Notes under the pieces: model-generated | Database searches by the model: none | Seen by the model: the letters and a program-made list of their open reading frames with translations, nothing else | Told to the model about the DNA's origin: nothing | Program-made: the position numbers and the translations under genes | Shown: one piece after another, positions 38,107 to 46,322 of the stretch | Layout: every line of letters starts with the position of its first letter | Position numbering within the stretch: position 1 is the first letter of the stretch | NCBI GenBank assembly: GCA_947305245.1 | Contig: CAMZDG010000009.1 | Span: 32,639 to 96,638 of the forward strand | Source: an uncultured Lachnospiraceae bacterium | GTDB taxonomy: Bacteria; Bacillota; Clostridia; Lachnospirales; Lachnospiraceae | Reading direction: 5' to 3' | DNA: 64,000 nucleotides

Positions 38107-40245
38107 TCAGAAATCAATTGATTTATATTCTCCGCTGACCGGATCTCCCGTGTCAGGATCCAAGAGTTCACCCGTACTTGGATCTTTGCGGTAGCCCGTG
38201 GACGGATCGATTGGAAAGCTCTTCCAGGCGGGATCCTTCGTTGTTTCCGTCTCCGTCTGTGTCACGCCTTCCTCCGGATTTTCCATTGCCTTGCCGTATT
38301 TCAAAGTGTTCTCTAACTGTCTTTCTTCCAGTTCCTTCAGTTCCTTCGCGCTGAGCTCCTCCGTCATGAAAATGTTCATGTAGGGAAGCACTTCCGTGAA
38401 GATGTTGCGAACGATCTCTCTGGCATAGCCCACGTTATCCTGCTTTGCCTCGTTCACGCGGTCCACAACGACATACACCAGCACCTGCGGATCGTCCGCG
38501 GGCGCATATCCGATAAAGGATACCACGAAATCATGACCGTCTCTGGGATAGGTCTGCGCCGTTCCCGTCTTGCCGCCGATCATGTAGCCCGCAGGCCTTG
38601 CAGCCTTACCGGTACCCTCTGTCACCACCGCCTTACAGTACTCGCGGATCAGTTCCGAGGTCGAAGCAGAGATCGTCTGCTTTAAGATGCGAGGTTCAAT
38701 GTTCTTTACGGTGATGCCGCTGGAATTCGTGATCTTGGATACCATGTGCGGCTCGTAATAATATCCGCCGTTGATCAGGGAACAGAAACCCGTCGCCAGC
38801 TGGATCATCGTCACGTTAAAGTTCTGACCAAAGCTGTAGGTTGCCAGGTCGGAAGGATCCATCTCATCCGCGCCTCGAAGGAAATCCGCCGTTCTCGCCT
38901 CACCCGCAAGGTCGATATTGGTCTTCAGTCCAAAGTTGAACGCCTGCTGGAACTTGCTGAACTTCTCCGCTCCCATCGTGGTCGCGATCTTCATCATGGC
39001 CACGTTACAGGACTGTGCGACCGCCGTCCTTAAGCTGATCGTACCGTCGCCATAACGGTTATGACAGTGAATGTTGTGAGGGCCCACCTGCCAGGAGCCA
39101 AGGCACTCATAATAGGAATTCGGGGAGATGGAGTCGGTCTCCAGCGCCGCCGCCACCGTGAAGGGCTTAAAGGTCGAACCCGGCTCATAGGAGCTGGCGA
39201 TACAGTAATTCTTCCAAAGGTAATTTAAGTTGGTCAGGATCTCCTCGTCTGACATCTCGTCGAGAAGCTCCTGATTAATGTACTTTCCGGTCTTCTTGAT
39301 CTCGAAATATCCATTGGCTTTGTCCACCTGCTCCACCTGGACCATGCCGAGCAGTGCGCTCAGGTCCTTGGTGTTGTTTAGGTCAAAGGTCGGATAACTT
39401 GCCATGGCAAGAATGTTACCCGTATTGACCTCCATCACGATGCAGCCGAGATTCTCCGCTCCGTTGCCGGGGTGATTATGATCCTTGTGCTCCTCGTTGA
39501 ACTTCAGCAGATACTTTTCCACGATTGCCTGAATGTTGGAGTCCAGCGTGCTGTGAATGGTATAACCGTCCACGGCAGGCTTCACCGTTCGCTGAAGGTT
39601 CAGGTCATCGTCCAGATAGCCATAGGTTCTGCCGTCAACACCGTTTAATTCTTTGTTGTAAAACTCTTCCAGTCCGTACAGGCCCTGATTGTCCGATCTG
39701 GTAAATCCGATGACGTCCGCCGCGAGACTTCCTCCCGGATAAACTCTGCGGAATTCCTCTTCGAACCAGATGCCCTTGATGTCTTTATTGTCGGACTGCA
39801 ATGCCTTGAACTCACTGATCTCGTCAAAGGTCAGCTTCTTTAATACCACGTGCCATTGATTCGTGGGATACTGTTTGACAAAGGTTCGGATCTCATTGAT
39901 ATTCAGCTGCGGGAAGCACTGCTCCAGTGCCGAGAGCGTCGTCTCGATATATTTTCCTTCCTTCGTCGTCATGACGGAGGCGTCCACGACCAGATTATAA
40001 ACCTTCTCGCAGGTCGCAAGCTTGATGCCCTTCGAGTCCACGATATCGCCTCTTCTCGCGGGAAGGCTCCTGGAATCATAGGATCTTTGGGACAAAACCT
40101 GCTTCTGATAATCTGTCTCATTGTTCTTGATCAGCCAGACAATTCTCGCAAAAAGAAATATAAAGGCCACTAGTACCATAAAGAATAGTACCAGGACCTT
40201 TTTTTGACTCGTTTTGTTAAATTTGCGAGGCGACTGCTTCTGCAC
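38107..40245 (-). CDS. class B penicillin-binding protein, PbpB/FtsI type
   Basis: 712-aa septal transpeptidase. One N-terminal membrane segment (VLVLFFMVLVAFIFLF), dimerisation domain (ARRGDIVDSKGIKLA; TRSDNQGLYGLEEFYN), transpeptidase motifs EPGSTFKPF, AQSCNVAMM and GGKTGTAQT. A C-terminal acidic, Thr/Pro-rich tail of about 60 residues follows (ETETTKDPAWKSF; DPDTGDPVSG). The start is GTG 40245, with AGGGAAA close and GGAGGA 11 nt upstream. It follows ftsL by 6 nt and probably forms the FtsW-PBP pair of the divisome. Confidence 0.92.
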   Translation of the reverse strand: MQKQSPRKFNKTSQKKVLVLFFMVLVAFIFLFARIVWLIKNNETDYQKQVLSQRSYDSRSLPARRGDIVDSKGIKLATCEKVYNLVVDASVMTTKEGKYIETTLSALEQCFPQLNINEIRTFVKQYPTNQWHVVLKKLTFDEISEFKALQSDNKDIKGIWFEEEFRRVYPGGSLAADVIGFTRSDNQGLYGLEEFYNKELNGVDGRTYGYLDDDLNLQRTVKPAVDGYTIHSTLDSNIQAIVEKYLLKFNEEHKDHNHPGNGAENLGCIVMEVNTGNILAMASYPTFDLNNTKDLSALLGMVQVEQVDKANGYFEIKKTGKYINQELLDEMSDEEILTNLNYLWKNYCIASSYEPGSTFKPFTVAAALETDSISPNSYYECLGSWQVGPHNIHCHNRYGDGTISLRTAVAQSCNVAMMKIATTMGAEKFSKFQQAFNFGLKTNIDLAGEARTADFLRGADEMDPSDLATYSFGQNFNVTMIQLATGFCSLINGGYYYEPHMVSKITNSSGITVKNIEPRILKQTISASTSELIREYCKAVVTEGTGKAARPAGYMIGGKTGTAQTYPRDGHDFVVSFIGYAPADDPQVLVYVVVDRVNEAKQDNVGYAREIVRNIFTEVLPYMNIFMTEELSAKELKELEERQLENTLKYGKAMENPEEGVTQTETETTKDPAWKSFPIDPSTGYRKDPSTGELLDPDTGDPVSGEYKSIDF

Positions 40246-40251
40246 TTTCCC

Positions 40252-40716
40252 TTAATCCTCCACCACTTTGCGCATATAATCCGTACCCTCACTCGAGTAG
40301 GTCACGATCTGACCTTCCTGCGCATAATTCATGCCCAATTCCGCGATGGCAATTCTCTTGATCTCTTCCAGGTCGATACTATTCTCGATGCGAAGGCTTT
40401 CCTCGTCATTTGCCTGCTTCATGTTGTTCAGCTTCGTCTCGAGCTGATTGATCACGGAAACCTTGCTCGTCACCTGGGACTGAAGATTTACGTACCAAAT
40501 GATGACTACGCATGCGGTGCAAAGGCAAAGCATCAAAACCAGCACGTATGCAGGACTCATGGAATGCACGTGCTCTCTGTTTTTCTTCGTGGTCTGGCTT
40601 ACGCGACGGATGGGAGTCTCCTCCATCTCGCGACGAATGTCGATCTTCGGTGCGGCGCTGCCGTACACGTAATTGTTCTGTCTTACGTTTGATCTTCTCA
40701 TTGTCTCATTGGCCAT
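40252..40716 (-). CDS. ftsL: cell division protein FtsL
   Basis: About 154-aa bitopic divisome protein: basic cytoplasmic N-terminus, one membrane segment (YVLVLMLCLCTACVVIIWYV, residues about 57-76) and an extracytoplasmic leucine-zipper-like coiled coil (VINQLETKLNNMKQANDE) ending in the FtsL-type ELGMNYAQEGQIV. Start ATG 40716 is supported by GGGGGAG 8 nt ahead. Position between rsmH and the PBP genes fits. Confidence 0.87.
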   Translation of the reverse strand: MANETMRRSNVRQNNYVYGSAAPKIDIRREMEETPIRRVSQTTKKNREHVHSMSPAYVLVLMLCLCTACVVIIWYVNLQSQVTSKVSVINQLETKLNNMKQANDEESLRIENSIDLEEIKRIAIAELGMNYAQEGQIVTYSSEGTDYMRKVVED

Positions 40717-40741
40717 GCTCTTTGCTCCCCCTGTTTCCTTG

Positions 40742-41683
40742 TTACCCAATCTTTTCAAATACCCTTAGTTTTGCACTCTTGGATCTGTTGTTTTCTTCCA
40801 GTTCCTTCTCTCCCGGAAGGATTGGCTTCTTCGTGATCACCTTGCCCTTACTTACCTTCCCACAGGTACATACCGGAAATCCGGGAGGACAAGTGCACGG
40901 GTTTTCATTTCTTCGAAATGCATTCTTTACAAGTCTGTCTTCCAGCGAATGGAAGGTGATGATGCAAAGCCTGCCGTTTGGTGCCAGCAGCTCGATCAGG
41001 TCATCCAGCGTGTTCTTCAGTACTTCCAGCTCCCTGTTACACTCAATCCGAATGGCTTGAAAGGTCTGCTTTGAGGGATGTCCGTTCGCCCTCATCTTCG
41101 CCGGGATCGCCGCCTTGATCACTTCGTTTAGTTCGAAGGTGGTCTCGATCGGTTTGATCGCCCTGGCTTTCACAATGTGCTTTGCAATATTCTTCGCGAA
41201 AGGATCTTCTCCGTAATCCCGGATGATCCCAAACAATTCTTTTTCTGAGTACTCGTTGACAATGTCCCTCGCCGTCAGGCTCTGTCTCTGGTCCATTCTC
41301 ATGTCGAGCGGTGCGTCATATCTGTAAGAAAAGCCTCTGTCTTCCGTATCCAGCTGATAAGAGGAAACTCCCAGGTCAAGGACGATCCCGTCCACCTTCT
41401 CCACTCCGAGGCCTTCCAGAAGCGATTTCGCGTTACAGTAGTTGTCCCGCAGGATCGTTACCTTATCACCGAATTCCTTCAGCCTCTCCGAAGCCGCCGC
41501 GATGGCTGCCTCATCCTGGTCGATCCCGTAGAAGTGGCCTCCCGTAAGTCTCTTGCAAACCTGGTAGGCATGTCCTCCTCCGCCGAGCGTTCCGTCCAGG
41601 TAGATCCCTTCCGGCTTGATCTTTAGTTCTTCTATGGTCTCCTCAAGCATCACGGAGTAATGATTGAACTGTGCTTCCTTCAT
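40742..41683 (-). CDS. rsmH: 16S rRNA (cytosine1402-N4)-methyltransferase
   Basis: SAM-dependent methylation of C1402 in the ribosomal P site. 313 aa. [27 protein letters not shown] (SAM-binding motif I), [41 protein letters not shown] and [13 protein letters not shown] are all standard. Start ATG 41683 lies 5 nt beyond the mraZ stop. Second gene of the division operon. Confidence 0.96.
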   Translation of the reverse strand: MKEAQFNHYSVMLEETIEELKIKPEGIYLDGTLGGGGHAYQVCKRLTGGHFYGIDQDEAAIAAASERLKEFGDKVTILRDNYCNAKSLLEGLGVEKVDGIVLDLGVSSYQLDTEDRGFSYRYDAPLDMRMDQRQSLTARDIVNEYSEKELFGIIRDYGEDPFAKNIAKHIVKARAIKPIETTFELNEVIKAAIPAKMRANGHPSKQTFQAIRIECNRELEVLKNTLDDLIELLAPNGRLCIITFHSLEDRLVKNAFRRNENPCTCPPGFPVCTCGKVSKGKVITKKPILPGEKELEENNRSKSAKLRVFEKIG

Positions 41684-41688
41684 CTTTT

Positions 41689-42126
41689 CTACTGTGTCAA
41701 GGTGATGCCAAGCTTGTCCATCGTCTCTGCGATCTCATCCATGTCGCCGCTGGCAGATTCGCCTTCCCATCTCTCCTTGCTCCAGATTTCAATTCTGTGA
41801 CCAACGCCCGCCAGAACCACGTCCTTATCCAGCTCTGCGAAGGCTCTAAGACTTTGAGGAACCAGAATTCTTCCCATCTTGTCCACTTCCACCTGGCTGG
41901 CACCTGAAAGGAAGAACCTTACAAACTGTCTCGCCTCTTTATTCGTAAGCGGCAGCGTGGAAAGCTGTTTCGCGAAGGCATCCCAATCTTCATTGGAGTA
42001 AACATACAAGCAGTGATCCAGGCCCTTACACACCACAAAGAGATCACCCAAGATCTCCCTGAACTTCGCGGGTACGATCAATCTGCCCTTAGCATCCACC
42101 GTATGATTATATTCACACATGAACAT
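41689..42126 (-). CDS. mraZ: transcriptional regulator MraZ
   Basis: AbrB-fold regulator of the division/cell-wall operon, forming rings that bind tandem repeats in its own promoter region. About 145 aa with the duplicated MraZ domain: [19 protein letters not shown] and [19 protein letters not shown]. Start ATG 42126 (MFMCEYNHT); an upstream in-frame ATC/GTG is ignored. It is the first gene of the cluster, with four 10-bp boxes directly upstream. Confidence 0.94.
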   Translation of the reverse strand: MFMCEYNHTVDAKGRLIVPAKFREILGDLFVVCKGLDHCLYVYSNEDWDAFAKQLSTLPLTNKEARQFVRFFLSGASQVEVDKMGRILVPQSLRAFAELDKDVVLAGVGHRIEIWSKERWEGESASGDMDEIAETMDKLGITLTQ

Positions 42127-42160
42127 TTTGATCACCGCCCATCCGTAAAACCCGAAAATC

Positions 42161-42200
42161 TACCACTTTTTAACACTTACCACCACTTTTCACCACTTAT
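42161..42200 (-). promoter_or_regulatory. MraZ operator: four tandem 10-bp boxes
   Basis: Read on the minus strand, four exact 10-bp periods: ATAAGTGGTG, AAAAGTGGTG, GTAAGTGTTA, AAAAGTGGTA, i.e. consensus AAGTGGT. Repeated AAAGTGG/TGGG boxes at ~10-bp spacing are the known MraZ binding signal. They lie between the -10 element and the mraZ start codon, as expected for autoregulation. Confidence 0.85.
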
Positions 42201-42206
42201 GCTCAA

Positions 42207-42235
42207 ATTTTACCTCATTTCTTAAGATTTTGCAA
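42207..42235 (-). promoter_or_regulatory. sigma-A promoter of the mraZ operon
   Basis: TTGCAA (42235-42230), 17-bp spacer, TAAAAT (42212-42207). The predicted start point (about 42200) falls at the first MraZ box. Confidence 0.75.
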
Positions 42236-42256
42236 GTACCATTTTTCTGCAAAAAT

Positions 42257-42294
42257 GCAATAAAATAAGGCCCTGCGACCATTCGCAGAGCCTT
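42257..42294 (-). terminator. ychF terminator
   Basis: Stem AAGGCTCTGCGA / TCGCAGGGCCTT (one mismatch) with a 4-nt loop, followed on the minus strand by ATTTTATT. It also insulates the mraZ promoter. Confidence 0.75.
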
Positions 42295-42445
42295 AAACAC
42301 AAGATATAGTGGTTCGTGGTTTTTATGCCACTAGATATTCAGCTTAAGACAGTCCTAAGAAAATTAAAAATTTTTTAACAATTCTTAACATATTACTTTT
42401 TTTTGCCAAATGCCGCCTTCGGCGTCGCTTGGTTTTGTTTGCGGG

Positions 42446-43543
42446 CTACACGTTGAATCTGAATAGGATCACGTCGCCGTCTTTTACGACATAATCTTTG
42501 CCTTCCATTCCCACAAGTCCCTTTTCGCGGGCAGCCGCCAAAGACCCCTGCTCCAGCAGGTCCTTGTAATTTACGACCTCTGCCTTGATGAAACCACGCT
42601 CAAAGTCCGTATGGATCTTTCCGGCTGCCTGAGGCGCCTTCGTTCCGATCTTGATGGTCCAGGCTCTCGTCTCATCCTCTCCGGCCGTCAGGAAGCTCAT
42701 CAGTCCAAGAAGGGAATAGCTAGCCTTGATCAGCTTTTCCAGACCTGACTCCTTCACGCCGAGTTCATTCAGGAATTCTGCCTTCTCATCGTCATCGAGC
42801 TCCGCGATCTCCTGCTCGATCTGCGCGCAGATCGCGAATACCTTACTGCCCTCCGTGGCCGCGAATTCCTTCACCTTCTGCACCATCGCATTGGATTCGC
42901 CGTCGTCCGCCAGATCATCCTCGGATACGTTCGCCGCATAGATCACGGGCTTATAAGTCAGCAGATTATATCCTTTGATCAGCGCCAGCTCATCCTCATC
43001 CTCGATCTCCATGGACTTCGCCATCTTGCCGCTCTCCAAATGCTCCTTGATGCGGACAAGGAGCGCTTCTTCCTTGGCCAGCGTCTTATCCATCTTTGCC
43101 GCCTTCGTCACCTTGGAGAACCTTCTCTCAAGCACCTCGAGGTCCGCAAAGATCAGCTCCAGATTGATTGTTTCGATGTCACGGATCGGATCCACGGTGC
43201 CATCCACGTGAATGACGTTGTCATCCTCAAAGCAGCGCACCACGTGAACGATCGCATCTACTTCACGAATGTTTGCCAGGAACTGGTTCCCCAGGCCCTC
43301 GCCCTTGGACGCGCCCTTCACGAGTCCCGCAATGTCCACGAACTCGATCACCGCCGGCGTCACCTTCTTGGACTGATACATGTCACCCAGAAGCTTTAGC
43401 CTCTCATCCGGTACGGGCACGATCCCAACGTTGGGATCGATCGTGCAGAACGGATAATTCGCCGATTCCGCACCCGCCTTAGTTAAAGAATTAAACAGTG
43501 TACTCTTCCCCACGTTGGGTAGCCCCACGATACCTAATTTCAT
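42446..43543 (-). CDS. ychF: redox-regulated ATPase YchF
   Basis: Obg-family P-loop protein that hydrolyses ATP and associates with ribosomes. 365 aa. [14 protein letters not shown] (G1), [19 protein letters not shown] (G3), YAANV...DL (the altered G4 that gives ATP preference) and the C-terminal TGS-like domain ([28 protein letters not shown]) are present. Start ATG 43543. It has its own promoter and terminator. A conserved hairpin repeat lies 14 nt past its stop (42406-42432). Confidence 0.96.
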   Translation of the reverse strand: MKLGIVGLPNVGKSTLFNSLTKAGAESANYPFCTIDPNVGIVPVPDERLKLLGDMYQSKKVTPAVIEFVDIAGLVKGASKGEGLGNQFLANIREVDAIVHVVRCFEDDNVIHVDGTVDPIRDIETINLELIFADLEVLERRFSKVTKAAKMDKTLAKEEALLVRIKEHLESGKMAKSMEIEDEDELALIKGYNLLTYKPVIYAANVSEDDLADDGESNAMVQKVKEFAATEGSKVFAICAQIEQEIAELDDDEKAEFLNELGVKESGLEKLIKASYSLLGLMSFLTAGEDETRAWTIKIGTKAPQAAGKIHTDFERGFIKAEVVNYKDLLEQGSLAAAREKGLVGMEGKDYVVKDGDVILFRFNV

Positions 43544-43657
43544 GTTGTTTCTATCTCCTTCCAGAAGCCTTCTATTTTAAGTCTTCCCGCCGTTTCATCT
43601 TCTGCTGACAGCTCCACCCTCAAGTTTTCCCGCCGCGCCTTTTGCTTTAACTGTGAA

Positions 43658-43686
43658 ATTATAGCAGAAAACACACTGAAAGTCAA
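43658..43686 (-). promoter_or_regulatory. sigma-A promoter of ychF
   Basis: TTGACT (43686-43681), 17-bp spacer, TATAAT (43663-43658). Confidence 0.8.
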
Positions 43687-43696
43687 TTATTCCCAA

Positions 43697-43860
43697 ATAC
43701 CTTTTGCACTGCCCTCTTGCGCTGTTTATCCTCCAATACCTTTTGCATTGTTTATTTTCCAATGCCTTTTGCACCATTTATTTCCAATGCCTTTTGCACC
43801 ATTTATTTTCGATGCCTTTTGTACTATTTGTTTCCGATGCCTTTTGTACTGTTTCTCGTT
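43697..43860. repeat. tandem repeat, unit about 26-30 bp
   Basis: About five diverged copies containing ATGCCTTTTG(C/T)AC followed by an (A/T)TTTATTT(T)CC spacer, directly upstream of the ychF promoter. No credible gene is read through it on either strand. Confidence 0.8.
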
Positions 43861-44306
43861 CTCGCTACCCTTTCCGTCATTTTATCATGTATTTCTAACA
43901 TGCTTTTCATCTAAGTTGCTTGTTTCCCCATGTTTTAGCTACAAATCTCAGCCATTTTCCCTCATTTTGACTTTTATTTTACACCCTTTATGGCTAAGTC
44001 GCTTGTTACCCCCAGTCTTAGATAAAGCTTTCTGCCGATTTTCCTTCATTTTTTCATGGCCTTGACATAGTGACCAATACAACTATGGCTAAGACACAAA
44101 ACAACTTCGGTCTTAGCCATAGTTTTCCAACCATTTCTAATATGATTTTGAAACAGAGACGGCATTATATGCATCTAAAGCACTGATCACAAAGCATCTT
44201 AGCCACAAATGTCAATACAATGCCCTGCAACGACAGAATTAATCATATGCGTTGGCTTCCTCCATAATATATTCCTGAATAAAGGCTTATCTCGTTAGTG
44301 CCATGT

Positions 44307-44573
44307 TCACCTGGCATGAAACCCGCGTTCCTCAGACACGATTGGAATGCTCTTTACATTCATGTCCTCAATCCTGACGTACGTGCCTCTTTCAATCGCC
44401 AGGATGACTTGGTCGATGGCATCCGCTTCCCCCTGTATCTCCATCAGGACGGACCCATCAAATTCGTTTTTGACCCATCCCGTGCATCGGTACATTTCCG
44501 CAGCGTGCAACGCGCGATACCGAAACCCAACGCCCTGTACCGCACCATAAAAGACAATCGCCTTCCTGATCAT
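44307..44573 (-). CDS. acyP: acylphosphatase
   Basis: Hydrolyses acyl phosphates such as acetyl or carbamoyl phosphate. 88 aa from ATG 44573 (MIRKAIVFYG), with GGAGG 10 nt upstream. The signature AVQGVGFRYRAL supplies the phosphate-binding loop and catalytic Arg; GWVKNEFDGSV supplies the catalytic Asn. Last gene after the histidine kinase on the same strand, 81 nt away. Confidence 0.9.
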   Translation of the reverse strand: MIRKAIVFYGAVQGVGFRYRALHAAEMYRCTGWVKNEFDGSVLMEIQGEADAIDQVILAIERGTYVRIEDMNVKSIPIVSEERGFHAR

Positions 44574-44654
44574 CCCTTTGTATCCTCCAGCCATAAAACC
44601 AATCCGCTTCAAAAGTCCAAAATCGAAAATGCCCTCACAGGCTCCCTTCCCACG

Positions 44655-45563
44655 CTATGAATACAGCTTGATCTCGAAGCATGTTCCTTTTCCCACTTCG
44701 CTTGTCGCTTCGATGGTGCCGCCATGGTTATTGATGATCTGCTTCGCCATGGCCAGGCCGATCCCGACGCTTCCGTGGGATTCATTGCCTGCCTTATAAA
44801 AGCGCTCGAAGAGGTGCGGCAGGTGCTTTGCTTCAATTCCCTTGCCATTGTCTTCGATCAGGATGCGGGTGAAAAGATTGTTTTGCGTGGCCGTGACAGA
44901 GACCTTGCCGCCCTCCGGCGTATGCTCGATCCCGTTCTTGACGATATTCATCATCGCTTCCCGAAGCCACTGCGGATCCCCCGTCACCCGAAGCTCCGCA
45001 GGGATCTGACTTTGCAGACTGACCTGTGCGACCTCCGCCATAATGCCAAGGCCGTCAAAGATTTCCTGAACCATGGCAGAAAGCAAGATGCTTTCCGACT
45101 TCATTTCAAGAACACCTGCCTCCAATTGCGACAAGGTGAGGAGATTCCTGATCAGCCAGGTCATCTTGCTCGCCTGCGAATCAATCTTCGCTGCATATTC
45201 CAGGCGCTGCTCGCTTGTGACTTCCGGTGCCATGAGAAGCTCCGTCATCAGCGAGATCGCCGTCAGCGGCGTCTTAAACTGGTGAGATATGTCCGACATC
45301 ATGTCCGATAAATATTTCTTCTGACGCCACTGCGCGGAGTATTCTTCCCGAAGGGTCGTCACCACCTTATAAATCTCGCTCTGCAAAATCCCCAACTCCC
45401 CCTCTGCGATCTCGCGCATGGCAGGAAGCTCTGAAAGATCCTGGACTCTGGTCACGTAATCCGTCAATTCCCGGATCTGTTTTTTCCGTTTATGATCCCG
45501 CAGAAAGCTCAAGGCAACCGCGAGCACGAGCAATAAGAAAAGTATGGCACATAAGATTTCCAT
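44655..45563 (-). CDS. sensor histidine kinase
   Basis: 302-aa kinase with a single N-terminal membrane segment (residues about 3-24) and no extracellular sensor domain. H-box DISHQFKTPLTAISLM, N-box NIVKNGIEHTPEGG, G1 IEDNGKGIEA, F-box and G2 GSVGIGLAMAKQI are intact. The minimal input domain suggests an intramembrane-sensing kinase that gets its signal from the linked ABC transporter, as in Bce-like modules (inference). It is coupled to the response regulator gene by a TAATG overlap at 45563. Confidence 0.93.
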   Translation of the reverse strand: MEILCAILFLLLVLAVALSFLRDHKRKKQIRELTDYVTRVQDLSELPAMREIAEGELGILQSEIYKVVTTLREEYSAQWRQKKYLSDMMSDISHQFKTPLTAISLMTELLMAPEVTSEQRLEYAAKIDSQASKMTWLIRNLLTLSQLEAGVLEMKSESILLSAMVQEIFDGLGIMAEVAQVSLQSQIPAELRVTGDPQWLREAMMNIVKNGIEHTPEGGKVSVTATQNNLFTRILIEDNGKGIEAKHLPHLFERFYKAGNESHGSVGIGLAMAKQIINNHGGTIEATSEVGKGTCFEIKLYS

Positions 45564-46252
45564 TACGTCATGCGATATCCGATTCCCCGCACTGTCTGGA
45601 TCAGCGGTTCCTCGCCATCTACCTCCAATTTATTCCGAAGCCGCTTCACGTACACCGTGAGCGTATTGTCATTCACGAAATCTCCCGCAGCATCCCACAT
45701 GTCATTCAAAATCTGCTGCCTGGTGAGGAGCTGTCCCCTGCTCCTGACAAAAGTAAGAAGTAGCCTGTATTCCACGGCGGACAAAAAAATCTCTTCCCCT
45801 CCCCGAAAAACCTTGCCCGTCATGACGTTCACCTCGTTCCTGCCGACGGTGATCAGGTCCGGATTCTGCGTTGCCTTCTCTCCCGTCCTCGCGCCGGTCC
45901 TTCGAAGGATCGCCTTCATGCGGGCCGTCAGCTCTCTGATCCGGAATGGCTTATTGACATAATCATCCGCGCCCTGCTCCAGTGCCAGGATCGTGTGCAC
46001 CTCGTCATCACACGCCGTGAGGAACAGGATCGGAACCTCGGAGCGCTCGCGGATGGCCTTACAGATCTGGTAGCCGTCTCCGTCCGGAAACATGACGTCC
46101 AACAGACAGATGTCAAAGTCCACGCCAGACTTTATGATCTCCAGGGCCTTCTCCATGGTCCCGACGCTCGTCACCTCTCCGCCTTCCTGCGTCAGTGCGA
46201 TCGTGAGCCCCTCCACGATAATAGGGTCATCCTCTGCGATAAAAACCTTCAT
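45563..46252 (-). CDS. OmpR-family response regulator
   Basis: 229 aa. Receiver domain with phospho-acceptor Asp in FDICLLDVMFPDGDGYQ, conserved Thr (FLTACDDE) and Lys (YVNKPF); winged-helix DNA-binding domain (EVNVMTGKVF; VEYRLLLTFVRSRGQLLTRQ split; DNTLTVYVKRLRNKLE). Start ATG 46252 behind GTGAGGTGAAGC. It probably controls the adjacent ABC exporter. Confidence 0.95.
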   Translation of the reverse strand: MKVFIAEDDPIIVEGLTIALTQEGGEVTSVGTMEKALEIIKSGVDFDICLLDVMFPDGDGYQICKAIRERSEVPILFLTACDDEVHTILALEQGADDYVNKPFRIRELTARMKAILRRTGARTGEKATQNPDLITVGRNEVNVMTGKVFRGGEEIFLSAVEYRLLLTFVRSRGQLLTRQQILNDMWDAAGDFVNDNTLTVYVKRLRNKLEVDGEEPLIQTVRGIGYRMT

Positions 46253-46322
46253 GCTTCACCTCACCTGGCAATTTTCTCCATCATGCCATCCCGCACGTCA
46301 TCTCGTGTTTCAACAGCGGTCA

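Larger units (their letters stand above)
43544..44306. other. 763-nt gap with repeats
   Basis: Besides the ychF promoter and the tandem repeat, 43905-44215 holds dispersed elements related to those at 11405-11745: CTAAGTTGCTTGTTT, GCTAAGTCGCTTGTTAC, CTTAGATAAAGCTT, GCATCTAAAGC and CATCTTAGCCACAAATGT. At 44082-44095 / 44110-44123 there is a perfect 14-bp inverted repeat ACTATGGCTAAGAC / GTCTTAGCCATAGT. No gene is seen. Confidence 0.65.

Noticed and set aside
43595..43777. Minus-strand 60-aa ORF through the tandem repeat
   Set aside because: It is made of repeat units, contains the ychF promoter and has no start signal.
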